NCBI GenBank assembly: GCA_963780395.1
Contig: CAWABY010000011.1
Coordinates: 1 to 64,000, forward strand
DNA length: 64,000 nucleotides
Reading direction: 5' to 3'
Source of the DNA: VGBV01 sp963780395
GTDB taxonomy: Bacteria > Actinomycetota > Thermoleophilia > Solirubrobacterales > 70-9
In this document: positions 41,853 to 51,416 of the stretch, piece by piece
How positions within the stretch are numbered: the first letter of the stretch is position 1
Layout of the letters: each line of letters begins with the position of its first letter
Translations under genes and position numbers: made by a program
Notes under the pieces: model-generated
Seen by the model: the letters and a program-made list of their open reading frames with translations, nothing else
Told to the model about the DNA's origin: nothing
Database searches by the model: none

Positions 41853-43036
41853 GCCGCCGCCGGCGTCCGGCGCGGCGCCGCCAGGATTCGGGTGTAGAAG
41901 GCGAGAAGCTGCTCGCTGTTGCGGCGCCAGCTCAGGTTCTCGAGCGCGAACGCTCGTGCGCCGTCTCCCAACCGCGTTCGCAGCGCGGAGTCGTCCATGA
42001 GCTGTTCGATCCGATAGGCGATCTCCAGCGCGTCGCCCCGCTCGAGCAGGAGCGCGTTCTCACCGTCCCGCAGCTCGTTCCCGATGTTGCACCGCGGCAG
42101 CGCCACCGGACGCCCCATGGCGAGGAACTCCGGCAGCTTCGAGGGCAGGCGGTAGCGGTTGAAGCGGTCGGGAGCCCCCGGCTGCACGTAGGCGTCTGCG
42201 AGCGCCAGGTAGCCGGGCACCTCGCGCCAGGAGACGTCACCCAGATGCGGTACGCCGTCGGCGAGCGCCCGGAAGGCGCGGGGGTCGACTCCGCCGAACT
42301 CGGTATCCCCGAGCCGGACAAGCTGCACGGGACGGCCCCGGCGCTGCAGCAGCTTCACCGCGAGATAGAGGCTGAGCAGGTCGTGCTGGTTGGCGTAATG
42401 GCCGACGCCGTGGTAGACGAGTACGAACTCATCGGCCCGCAGGCCGAGCTGCTCCCGCGAGATTGCGGGGGGGAGGTCCGGCCGCAAGCGGACATGGTCG
42501 ACGCCGGGACGGGCCACATGATGCGGGAGGCCGGCCCGGTTGAACTCGTTCAGCTCCTCGGTGATGACCGTGATCCCGGCTGCCCCCGTGAGCAGCGTCT
42601 CGTAGGTGAAGGGTTGGATTTGGGTCTCCCCGCAGAGCCGTCTCTGCTCGGAGGGCGGCAGGCGGCGAAGCGCGTCGTAGGGGATCCCGAGCGCGGCCGA
42701 TACGAGGTACTCCTCGTTGTCCTCGAGGTGAACGACGTAGGGAGCGTCCAGCTCCGCGGAGGCGCGCCTCGCCGCCCGGCGAACGAGCTCGCGCGGCGTC
42801 CAGGCGCACACCACGGTCGGGCCGGGCCGCGCAGCCCAGGCTCGCAGCTTGCCAGGCAGGCCCTCGTAGCTGATGCACTCGAAGCTTGGCTCTCCGATCG
42901 CGGAGATGCGGCGCGGGTCGCCGACGCCGCAGAGCACAACCTCGACCCCGTCGGCGGTCATCTCCTCGGCGAGGTGAAAGGCCTGGATGGCGCTGTTGAC
43001 ATTGAGCTGCCCGAAGTGGAGGAACAGCACCCTCAC
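41849..43036 (-). CDS. Family 4-like glycosyltransferase (GT-B fold)
   Basis: 395 residues. N-terminal MRVLFLHFGQLNVNSAIQAF matches the GT-B start with a sugar-nucleotide-free Rossmann half; the C-terminal half has VLVYHGVGHYANQHDLLSLY, VQLVRLGDTEFGG, YVQPGAPDRFNRYRLPSKLP and EFLAMGRPVALP, the usual GT4 donor-site pattern. Overlaps its neighbours by 4 nt on both sides, so it is tightly coupled. Retaining mechanism expected for the family; donor sugar unknown. Confidence 0.88.
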   Translation of the reverse strand: MRVLFLHFGQLNVNSAIQAFHLAEEMTADGVEVVLCGVGDPRRISAIGEPSFECISYEGLPGKLRAWAARPGPTVVCAWTPRELVRRAARRASAELDAPYVVHLEDNEEYLVSAALGIPYDALRRLPPSEQRRLCGETQIQPFTYETLLTGAAGITVITEELNEFNRAGLPHHVARPGVDHVRLRPDLPPAISREQLGLRADEFVLVYHGVGHYANQHDLLSLYLAVKLLQRRGRPVQLVRLGDTEFGGVDPRAFRALADGVPHLGDVSWREVPGYLALADAYVQPGAPDRFNRYRLPSKLPEFLAMGRPVALPRCNIGNELRDGENALLLERGDALEIAYRIEQLMDDSALRTRLGDGARAFALENLSWRRNSEQLLAFYTRILAAPRRTPAAA

Positions 43037-44742
43037 CGCAACGCCTCTACCATCTCGCCGACGCGATCAGTGCTGCCGGGCCGGGCGGTGTAGTCCGCCC
43101 TCGCTCGCGCGAAGCCCGGGTTGTAGTAGGGGTCCCCCGCCCGCAGGGCCTCGTAATGGCGATCAACGAACAGGGCGCGATCGATCACGTCGACGTCGCT
43201 CCGCCTGAGCCGGCTGGGTCGGTGGGTGAGCGTGCGCGGCGATGGCGTCACCACGGAGCTCAGCCTCCGCTCTCGCAGGGCCATGCACAAGTCCAGGTTG
43301 TGGAACTGGCGGCTGAACGACGGCTCGAACCCACCCACCTCCGAGAGCCTGGACGCGCTCACCATCATGCAGTCCATGCTGAGCGCCGAAACCTCGTGGG
43401 CGCAGGCGAGCGATCCGTAGTAGCCGTCCCCGGCGCCGTCCTCGCCCTGCAGCGCGGCGGCCGCCGGGTCGCGCAGGCCGACAGCGAAGCCGGCCGCCTC
43501 GACCAGACCGTCCGGTCGGCTCAGCACCGGGCCGACGGCCCCGACCCGGGGCATCTCGGCGAACATCAGCAGCTGCTCGATCCAATCGGACTCCAGCACC
43601 TCGGTCTCCTCCTCGAGGAAGACCAGGTACTCGCCGTGCGCGCGCTCGGCGCCTAGGTTCGCCATCCATGACGGGCAGTAGGAGCCGCCGGGGTACTCGA
43701 TGCTGACCGCCCGATCGCCCCGTGTCGCCTCGGCGCTCCGGCGCAGCGAGTCCCTGTGTCGCCCAAGCCCGACCAGCACCAGCTCGAGGTTGGGGTAGGA
43801 GGTGCGCTCGCGGACGGCGGACAGACAGCTTTGGAGCACGCCGCTCCGCCCGCGCGCCACGACCACGACGCTCACCGCGGGGTGCTCCTCGCGCGGGAGC
43901 GGGCGCAGCCGCGTCCGGTGTGGGATCGCGGGATGCGGCACGGCCTCGATCGGCAGGCCACGGCGTCGCAGGTGGGCGGTCACCGCTCGTGCCTGCAGCT
44001 CCGGGAGGCCGTGCTTCTGATCGGTGCCGGCGGCGATGCTGCCTGGGATGGCCCGCCAGTGGTAGAGGATCCGGGGGATGTGATGGATGCGCTGCGTGCG
44101 CTCAGCGAGGCGCAGGATCAACTCGAAGTCCTGGATGCCGTCGAACTCGCCGTCGAAGCCGCCCGCCTCCTCCAGCAGCTCGCGGCGGGCGACCAGGAAA
44201 TGACCTACGTACATCGCCCCCAGCGCATAGACGGGAGACCAGTCCGGTTTCAGGAACGGGTCGGCGCGGCGGCCGCGCGGTGTGATCTTGTCCTGGTCCG
44301 AGTAGGCGATGTCGATCTCGTTCTCGGCGAAGGCGCGGGCGACGCGCATCAGGGCGTCCGCCGTGAGCGCGTCGTCGTGGTCGATGAATCCGACGAGCTC
44401 GCCGCGGCAGGCTGCGAGAGCGAGGTTGGAAGCGCCGGCGATGCCTGTGTTGTGGTTGAGCGTCTGCACGCGGATGCGCGGGTCCCGCGCACCCGCGCGG
44501 GAGAGGGCGCGCCGCGTGCCCCTTTTTGTGGAGCCGTCGTCGACCACGCACAGCTCCCAATGCGGGTATGACTGGGAGCGGACCGAGGCGATCGCCTCGC
44601 CCAGGTAGCGAGGATCCGTGTTGAAGGTCGGCATCACCAGTGAGATCAGTGGCCGCGCGGCAAGTCCCTGCAGCTCGGTGCGGATGGCCTCCGGGTGGGG
44701 GTGGCTCATCGCGTACGGGGCTCTCAACAGCCGGTTGCGCAT
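43033..44742 (-). CDS. Two-domain family 2 glycosyltransferase
   Basis: 569 residues from ATG at 44742; a longer frame start at 44811 would overlap the upstream gene by 58 nt. Residues about 20-270 form a full GT-A domain: PLISLVMPTFNTDPRYL, VVDDGSTKRGT, NTGIAGASNLAL, GFIDHDDALTADA (DXD as DHDD) and the YSDQDKI block. A second, weaker GT-A domain follows (AVSVVVVARGRSGVLQSCL, VFLEEETEVLE). This layout is common in polymerising or repeat-unit glycosyltransferases of O-antigen loci. Coupled by 4 nt to the GT4 gene downstream. Confidence 0.88.
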   Translation of the reverse strand: MRNRLLRAPYAMSHPHPEAIRTELQGLAARPLISLVMPTFNTDPRYLGEAIASVRSQSYPHWELCVVDDGSTKRGTRRALSRAGARDPRIRVQTLNHNTGIAGASNLALAACRGELVGFIDHDDALTADALMRVARAFAENEIDIAYSDQDKITPRGRRADPFLKPDWSPVYALGAMYVGHFLVARRELLEEAGGFDGEFDGIQDFELILRLAERTQRIHHIPRILYHWRAIPGSIAAGTDQKHGLPELQARAVTAHLRRRGLPIEAVPHPAIPHRTRLRPLPREEHPAVSVVVVARGRSGVLQSCLSAVRERTSYPNLELVLVGLGRHRDSLRRSAEATRGDRAVSIEYPGGSYCPSWMANLGAERAHGEYLVFLEEETEVLESDWIEQLLMFAEMPRVGAVGPVLSRPDGLVEAAGFAVGLRDPAAAALQGEDGAGDGYYGSLACAHEVSALSMDCMMVSASRLSEVGGFEPSFSRQFHNLDLCMALRERRLSSVVTPSPRTLTHRPSRLRRSDVDVIDRALFVDRHYEALRAGDPYYNPGFARARADYTARPGSTDRVGEMVEALR

Positions 44743-44753
44743 CGTCCGGGCGG

Positions 44754-45545
44754 CTACCCGAGGCGGCGAATCAGCCTGCCGGCGGCGCGCAGGGGTCGCG
44801 TCGCGCGCCAACTCACGGTGGCCTCGTAGCGGGCGGCGGTGAGTGCCGCCGGCGAGTCATCGCCCCAGGTCTCCTCGGTGTTCGCCGCCCGGAAGGACCT
44901 CCTCATCAGCTCGCGCGCGAACTCCTCCCGCTGATCCTCGAGCTCGCCTCGATGGCGCCGCTCGACCCTGCGGCAAATGTCGCGCAGGCGCTCGATCTCG
45001 GCGTGCGCCGAGGCAGCCTCGCGCGGCTCCCCGGGGTCGGGCTCCCGCAGCCGCTCCGCGGTGACGTCGCCCGGCCGCCGGCGCAGCAGCAGCCGACGCC
45101 CGCCGTCCTCCCGAGGGGCCGAAGACAGCTCGAAGGCCCTGCCCCAGTGGCCCCGCAGCCACCATTCCGAATGGAAGACCGTGACCTCCTCACCGTGCGC
45201 GGGCACCACGCTGAGTCCGATCCGGTCGTCGTCCCAACCCTCTCCGCTCAGCTCCTCAAACGCCTCCGGCGGCGCCAGCTCGACTATCGCCAGCCCCTGC
45301 GGCAGGAGCAGCCGCCGGACCTCGAGCAGCAACTCGGCCCAGCCCGAGGCGAGCCTGGTGAAGACATCACCGGCCCAGATCAGGCCGAAGCTCGCGTCTG
45401 GGTGCGGTAGAGGCGGCCGCGCCCCTCCGCTCAGTTCGCTCTGCAAGTCAAGCGCCGCCGCCTCCGGAGCCTCCCATCCCTCGGGCAGCAGGCCCAACAG
45501 CTCGTCCATCCTCGCTCGCTCGCTCACTTGAGGCTCGCCCGCCAC
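44754..45545 (-). CDS. Methyltransferase-like protein with coiled-coil and SWRxT-PLR tail
   Basis: 263 residues. The methyltransferase part lacks a classic GxGxG motif I; the start (MDELLGLLPEGWEAPEAAAL) is followed at once by HPDASFGLIWAGDVFTRLA and RRLLLPQGLAIVELAPPEAF, so the first part of the fold is shortened. From residue 165 there is a coiled coil (AEIERLRDICRRVERRHRGE) and the tail ATVSWRATRPLRAAGRLIRR. The shortened core may mean a degenerate enzyme or a docking protein. First gene of the minus-strand operon; divergent from the epimerase. Confidence 0.7.
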   Translation of the reverse strand: MAGEPQVSERARMDELLGLLPEGWEAPEAAALDLQSELSGGARPPLPHPDASFGLIWAGDVFTRLASGWAELLLEVRRLLLPQGLAIVELAPPEAFEELSGEGWDDDRIGLSVVPAHGEEVTVFHSEWWLRGHWGRAFELSSAPREDGGRRLLLRRRPGDVTAERLREPDPGEPREAASAHAEIERLRDICRRVERRHRGELEDQREEFARELMRRSFRAANTEETWGDDSPAALTAARYEATVSWRATRPLRAAGRLIRRLG

Positions 45546-45616
45546 GGGGCTATCGTAGAGCCCCCTGTGGGACCCGGCCCGGCGACGCCGGGCGCCGCGT
45601 CGCTAGCCTGCCCCGG

Positions 45617-46679
45617 GTGCCCGTAGCCGTAGTCAGCGGATCCGGGGGACTGATCGGGTCTGAATCGGTGCGCCGCCTGGTCGAGAGCGGCTGGGAGGTG
45701 ATCGGTCTCGAGAACGACATGCGAGCCTCCTTCTTCGGCCCCGAGGCCTCGACGGCGCCCGTCACCCGTGAGCTCGCGTCTGCCTACAGCGAGTTCCGCT
45801 CGCTCGAGCTGGACATCCGGGACGCCGGCGCGGTGGACCGGGCCTTCTCCCAGGCCGCCGGCCGGGTGGAGCTGGTCGTGCACACGGCGGCCCAGCCCTC
45901 GCACGACTGGGCCGCCCGCGCGCCGCACGTCGGATTTCTCGACTCAACGCCGGCGGCACCCTGAACCTGGTTGAGGCACGCGCCGGTCTGCCCCGGATGC
46001 GGTCTTCATCATCACCTCGACGACAAAGTGTACGGCGAAGCCCCAACGAGCTGCCGCTGAGCCGAACTGCGACGCGCTCGAGATCGCCCGGGGGGATCGT
46101 AGAAGGGTATCGACGAGGCCGATGCGGATCGACCGCAGCAAGCACTCGCTGTTCGGGGCTTCGAAGGTGGCCGCCGACGTCGTGGTCCAGGAATACGGCC
46201 GTTACTTTGATGAAGACGTGCTGCCTCCGCGGCGGCTGCCTGACCCGGCCCCGCCATTCGGGCGACGGGTTCCACGGTTTCCTCGGGTACCTGATGCGGT
46301 GCACCATGAAAGGAATGCATACGCGGTCTTCGGCTACCGCGGGAAGCAGCTCGCGACAACATCCACAGCGCCGATCACGATTCGCGCCTTCAAATGCTAT
46401 TTTTTCATGCAGAGCCGCGCCGTGGAGAGGTCTACAACATCGGCGGCGGCCTGTTTCAGCAATTGCTCCATGATCGAGGCCATCGGCGAGTGCGAGCGAA
46501 TCGCGGGCCGGGAGCTTCGCTGGCAGCTCTCCGAGCGGAACCGCCTCGGCGATCACCGCTGGTGGATCTCGGATCTGAGCGAGTTCCGGACCGACTATCC
46601 GGAGTGGCGGCTGCGCTTCGGCATCGAGGAGATCCTGCGGGAGATCTACGATCGCAACAGCGAGCGCTGGGCGGCGTGA
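45617..46679 (+). CDS. NAD-dependent nucleotide-sugar epimerase (CDP-paratose/tyvelose 2-epimerase-like); many frameshifts
   Basis: Extended SDR enzyme. VVSGSGGLIGSESVRRLVE is the NAD-binding glycine motif, VVHTAAQPSHDWA follows, then in other frames NAGGTLNLVEA, FHGFLGYLMRCTMKG, FGYRGKQLRDNIHSAD and VYNIGGGL. The GYxGKQxRDNIHS motif is characteristic of CDP-tyvelose/paratose 2-epimerases. Indels near 45945, 45985, 46030, 46060, 46215, 46320, 46355 and 46455; the catalytic Tyr-x-x-x-Lys lies in a damaged stretch. If intact in the genome, the polymer may contain a 3,6-dideoxyhexose, but other sugars are possible. Confidence 0.7.
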
Positions 46680-46716
46680 CAGCTCGAGCCCAACGCTGCT
46701 GGCATCCTGTCAGGCG

Positions 46717-47685
46717 ATGAGCAGCGGTCTGCGCGGAGTCGATCACGATCCTGGCGAGTGGGGGCACTCGCTCGCAAACCTGAACGAGCTGCTGTTCGTG
46801 GTGCTGGAAACGGCCGGGGTGCGCTCGATCACGGAGATCGGGGCCTACGCAGGCGACTTCACGCTCGACCTCGCCGACTTCGCCGAGGCCCGCGGCGGCG
46901 AGGTGCTCGCCGTCGATCCTTCCCCCCAGCCCGCGCTGGCCGAGCTGGCCGACTCCCGCGAGGCGGTCGAGCTGATTCGCGAGCCCAGCGAGGAGGCTCT
47001 CGGGTCCATCCGCAGGACCGACGCGGTCGTAGTCGATGGCGACCACAACTACTACACCGTCAGCCGGGAACTGGGCGCCCTCGCGGAGCGCTTCGGCCAA
47101 GAGGGTATGCCGCTGCTGTTGATCCACGACGTTCGCTGGCCGCACGCCCGGCGCGACGTCTACCACGCGCCGGACCGGATCCCGCCGGATGAACGCCGGC
47201 CCATGGCCAGCGGCGCGCTGTTTCCGGGCACCGCCGAGCTGGCGCCCGGTGGGCTGCCCTACCGCAACGTCGCTGCGCGCGATGGCGGCCCCCGCAACGG
47301 GGTGCTAACGGCGCTCGAGGACTTCCTCTCGGAGCACGATGAACTGCGCCAGGCGATCGTCCCCGCCTTCTACGGCCTTGGCATCGTGTGGCCGGCGGCC
47401 GCACCGTGGGCCGATGAGCTCGAGCGGTTGTTGGGGCCCTTCGACCAGAACCCGTGGCTCGGGCGACTCGAGCAGCACCGCGTCTACAACCTTTCGCGGT
47501 TCTATTCCGAATCCCAGGAGCTGCACGAAAGCATCGCGAACCTCCAGGCGGCCAATCAGCGCAAGGCAGAGTGGCTGCAGCTGCTCGCCAACTCCCGTTC
47601 CTTCAGGCTCGCCGAGCGGCTCGCCAGCCTGCGCGGCGGCGTGCCCTGGAGACGGCAGCTCAAGGCGCTGATAGATGAGGGCTGA
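46717..47685 (+). CDS. SAM-dependent methyltransferase-like protein (copy B of the duplicated module)
   Basis: 322 residues, uninterrupted, paralogue of the protein at 39072-40088. SITEIGAYAGDFTLDLADFA is motif I, VVVDGDHNYYTVSRELGAL the acidic block, then LLIHDVRWPHARRDVYHAPD and a closing GIVWPAAAPWADELERLLG. The C-terminus has a short coiled coil and SRSFRLAERLASLRGG, again a variant of the cluster tail. It faces the copy B glycosyltransferase gene tail to tail, 6 nt apart, as in copy A. Confidence 0.85.
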   Translation: MSSGLRGVDHDPGEWGHSLANLNELLFVVLETAGVRSITEIGAYAGDFTLDLADFAEARGGEVLAVDPSPQPALAELADSREAVELIREPSEEALGSIRRTDAVVVDGDHNYYTVSRELGALAERFGQEGMPLLLIHDVRWPHARRDVYHAPDRIPPDERRPMASGALFPGTAELAPGGLPYRNVAARDGGPRNGVLTALEDFLSEHDELRQAIVPAFYGLGIVWPAAAPWADELERLLGPFDQNPWLGRLEQHRVYNLSRFYSESQELHESIANLQAANQRKAEWLQLLANSRSFRLAERLASLRGGVPWRRQLKALIDEG

Positions 47686-47691
47686 GGCCGC

Positions 47692-48623
47692 CTAGACCTG
47701 ATCGCCCGGCTGGCGGCGGACGCGGCGAACGGACCGGCCGACCGCCCGCAGCGGGCTCGTAAGCCGCCAGCTCCGACTCCCCTCCATCTCGCGCACCGTC
47801 AACTGCAGCGCCTCGGCGTGCGCCTTGAGCGCCTCCGAGTGCATCCCGACCGAGATCGCCAAGCCCTTCGCGTACGCAGCCTCGGCCTCGGCCCGCAGTG
47901 CCCGCATCCGCAGGTTGTCGGCTCCGGCGCCGACGTGGGGCACCTTTCCCTCCCACTTCTCGATCAACCTGATGTACGTCTCCTTCCAGCCGCCGGGGTC
48001 GCTGATCAGCTCGAGCGAGTGGTGGTGGATCGCGCGCAGGTCGGCGGTCACGACCTTCTTGCCGGCGGCGCGCACCTGGCAGCAGAAGTCGAAGTCGTAG
48101 CCGTGCAGAGCTTGCCGAGCGATTCGTCGAAGCGGAGTTCCCGCACAGCCCACGGCGACAGCACCATCACGAAGCCGTCGATCGAATCGACCTCGCCCGT
48201 GGTCGCATAAGGCGGGAGACGGTCGGGGTCCCAGGTGCTGGCCGGGAAACCACCGCCGCCGAGTTCCCCGTAGCTATGGACGAAGGAGGCCCAGGTGACG
48301 GCGCCCTCCCACCAAGCGATGCTACGCACTCCCACTGCCCCGGCGCAGCCGACCACCGCGACGTCGGGGTCGCTGAGCGCGGCTCGAACTCTCTCGCAGA
48401 AGTCCGGGTCCACGAGCTCGGCATCCTGGTGGACCAGTACCAGCGCTTCCAGGCCCTCGTGCTCGCCGGCCTCATCCAACAGCAGGTTGTAGTTGTGGAA
48501 CAGCGAGCCCATGCTCTGGTGGACGATCACCTCCGAGCCCGGCTCCGCGGCGAGCGCCAGCCCCGGCGCGGCGAAACGCCTGTACTGCTCGTCGTCGGTG
48601 ACGGCGGCTCCGAAGACGATCAA
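47692..48623 (-). CDS. Glycosyltransferase-like protein (copy B of the duplicated module); one frameshift
   Basis: Paralogue of the protein at 40103-41032. Pieces: MIVFGAAVTDDEQYRRFAAP, LFHNYNLLLDEAGEHEGLEA, LVLVHQDAELVDPDF, DSIDGFVMVLSPWAVRELRF, then after one indel near 48107 HGYDFDFCCQVRAAGKKVV and HHHSLELI. It ends with a helical stretch and the tail SRSWRLTSPLRAVGRSVRRV. The single break and strong conservation elsewhere favour a read error over decay. Stop overlaps nothing; the start overlaps the end of the TylF-like gene by 4 nt. Confidence 0.78.
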
Positions 48624-49773
48624 CTGGCGCCGCCCTCCCCGCTCAGCGCTTTCCGCAGCCGCCGCGCCAACCGGCGCGGCGCGGGTTCGGCGGCTAGGTG
48701 TCGTTCTTCCATCTCGCGCAGCTTCCGCTCGAGCTGCAGCTCGCGCAGGGTCGGGATCCCAGTTGGGATGTCACGGCGTTCCGTGGTGCGGGCCACCGCT
48801 GGCCGCGCGGGCCGGCGCCTGGGCTGCATCGAGTCCTCCCGCGGCCCTGCGGTGCTCTCACGGCGCCAGCGGGCGCCGATGGTGTCGATCATCTCGATCG
48901 GGTCCTCGATCCCGTGCCGGCGACGGTAGTCGTCCACCGCCTGCCGGCATTCGGGAATCAGCTGGTAGTCGTCGATGACGACGAAGCCGCCTTGGCTGAG
49001 GCCGGGGTAGAGGCTCTCGACCCCACCCAGGTGGACTCGGTCTTGTGTCGCCATCCAGGCGGCGGGCGCCGCTTCTCTGTGCCGCGAGTGTCGGCAGCGT
49101 CGCATCGAAGAACCCCTCGAGGAACCGCACCCCGTGCTGCAGCCCGAAGCGCTCGAAGTAGCGTTGCACCTCTTGCTGGGGAACGGCAAGGTGGCCCAAG
49201 CCAGCTCAGGTCCAGGTCGATGTCCTCGGGGAACGCCGGGCGTGGGGCTCCGGCAGTCCCTGAAAGGAGTGGGCGAGCCGGACCGGTGCTGGTCCTCCCC
49301 CAGCGTGTGAAGCAGCCGCGCGGTACAGAATCAAGAACACGACCCCCCGCCAGGAACCGGCCTCGATCACGTCGCCCTCGACGCCCTCGGCGACGGTCCC
49401 ACTCGGCGCAGGCTTGGAGGTCGTCGAGCCTCTCCAGCCCGATCATGGTCAGCCCGCCGTATGGCCAGTCGGCGCCCATCACGCGCAGGGCCAGCTGGTC
49501 GCCCGCGAGCTCGCGCGTGAACAGCGGCTGCTTGGTGGCACGGCCGTCGCCGCTACGGCTGACGGTGAGCGTGTGGGTGCCCGCCAGGTCGCAGAGCGCG
49601 AGCTTCAGCAGGTCCAGGTATGCACGGCGCAGCTCCTCCGTGTCGCGGCCCGGACCCCGGGCGGCGATCTCTCGATCGCTGCCATGCTCGAGCTGTCCTC
49701 GGACCCATTCCTCCTGCGTGAAGCCTGGCGCCGGGCGTTCGGGCTCGGCGGCGTTAGCTCGGTCGCTCGTCAC
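48620..49773 (-). CDS. Macrocin O-methyltransferase-like (TylF family) enzyme; frameshifts
   Basis: N-terminal frame: YLDLLKLALCDLAGTHTL and LALRVMGADWPYGGLTMIG, the TylF family start. After indels near 49385, 49320 and 49200 the rest is seen in another frame: FERFGLQHGVRFLEGFFDAT, LDGDT, ESLYPGLSQGGFVVIDDYQ and CRQAVDDYRRRHGI. The GGFVVIDDY motif, with the metal-binding Asp pair, is diagnostic for TylF sugar O-methyltransferases. The C-terminus has a basic coiled coil and PRRLARRLRKALSG. Another likely sugar O-methylation step in the cluster. Confidence 0.78.
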
Positions 49774-49857
49774 TCAGTCTCCTGCTCGCTCTGACAGGCG
49801 CCAAAAAATAGCGGCCCCGATGCCGAGCGGCGATCCGGCCTGAGTAGCCTTGGCGCG

Positions 49858-51210
49858 GTGGGCGAGCGGCTGAGCGGGTCAGAGGTTGATGTGGGGCTTC
49901 GCGCCGAGCTGGACTTTCGGCTTCCCGAGGGGATCTGGCCCGGCCAGACCACCCGCGTCTTCTGTTGCGGCACCGCTGCCGCCGGCGAGCCCATCGACGG
50001 CGTCGAGCTGCTCGTGGACGGCGCCGCCCGACGACCTGACCGCGAGCTCCCAATCGGCGGGCGCGATCGGAACGCGGTCCGCTTCTGGGCCGCCCTGCCT
50101 CTGCTGCCTCGAGGCAGGGGCCCAGTCATCCTGGAGGTTCGCGTCAGGTTTGCGTCCGGCGCCAACGCCACGGCGAAGCTCGGCGAGATCGCGGTTGAGC
50201 AGCCTCCCGTGTGCCCCGCCGTACAGCCCGAGTCGCCCGGAGCGCTCATCGCCGTTTGCATGGCCACCTACGAGCCGGACCCCGAACTCCTGCGGCGCCA
50301 GCTGGACTCACTCCGGCGCCAGAGCGACAAAGCTGGGTCTGCCTGATCAGCGACGACTGCTCTTCTGCTGAGCGATACGAGCTGAACGAGTCCGAGGTGG
50401 GCGACGATCCGCGGTTCGCCGTGACGCGCTCGGATCGCCGGCTCGGCTTCTACCGCAACTTCGAGCGAGCGCTACGACTCGCCCCCGAAGCGGGGGGGCT
50501 GCTCGCGCTCTGCGACCAGGACGATTTCTGGTATCCCGAGAAGCTGGCGACGCTGCGGGCGGCGATCGGGTCTCCTCCGCTCGCCTACAGCCGGGCCCGG
50601 CTCACCGATCCCGCCGGGCGCCCGGTGGTGCCGGGCGAGTGGCCCGACAGGCGCATCAACCGAACGCGGCCTCGTCATGCTGATCGACAACACCATCCCG
50701 GGCGCGGCGGCTCGATGCGGCGCGGACGTGGCCGACCACGCCATGCCGTTCCCACAACTTCCGGGCTGGCAGTTCCACGACCACTGGCTGGCGACGGTGG
50801 CGATGGCGCTCGGTCCCATCGCGTGCGTCGAGCGTCCTCTCTACGACTACGTCCAGCATCCCGGGGCCGCCCTCTACGGCCGCGGCGGAAGCGGAAGCGG
50901 CGAAGAAGGCCGGGCGCCGGTCGGCCGGGCGGAACGCTGGAGCGTGCGCTGGCGAGGGCGCTACTTCTACGCGTTCGTGCCGCGGCGGGGTTTCGCCCAG
51001 ACCCCGCCGGGGCCGGGGGCCGCGCGACCGCCGGGGTGCAGGGCCGTGGCGCGGATGAGAGGCCGACCGCAGCCTCATCCCCTGGTCCGGCTCGCTATGC
51101 GCACCCTGCGCCCGCGGTCGCCCGGCGAGACGAGACGCGCGGATATGAGTGGGTGCTCCTCACCGGCTTGCTCTGGGGCGCGCGCCGGTCCGGGGGATCG
51201 GAGAAACTGA
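49858..51210 (+). CDS. Family 2 glycosyltransferase with N-terminal beta-domain; frameshifts
   Basis: First about 125 residues form a beta-rich domain (LDFRLPEGIWPGQTTRVF) absent from ordinary family 2 enzymes. Then GT-A: IAVCMATYEPDPELLRRQL, after an indel near 50335 WVCLISDDCSSAERYEL, LGFYRNFERALRLAPEAGG, LLALCDQDDFWYPEKLATL (DXD as DQDD) and, after an indel near 50668, WQFHDHWLATVAMALG. The end is unclear; another frame continues to about 51250 (YEWVLLTGLLWGARRSGG). Paralogue on the minus strand at 53.6-54.9 kb with the same two-part layout. Confidence 0.75.
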
Positions 51211-51416
51211 TTGGGGCGCGCCGCGGCGGTCCACCCGGAGTCCACGGCCGCCCAACCCGGCAGGCTCTGCCGCGCCCGCCGGCTCACTCCAGTTGGCGGG
51301 CGGGGGCCGCCGTGGAGGGCCTGGCTAGCCTACGGTCGCCGGCCCTCGGTGCCTGGCTGCATCCGAATGGCCACCTCCGGGACCGTCACACACGCAGATC
51401 AGAGCGCAGCACGCGT

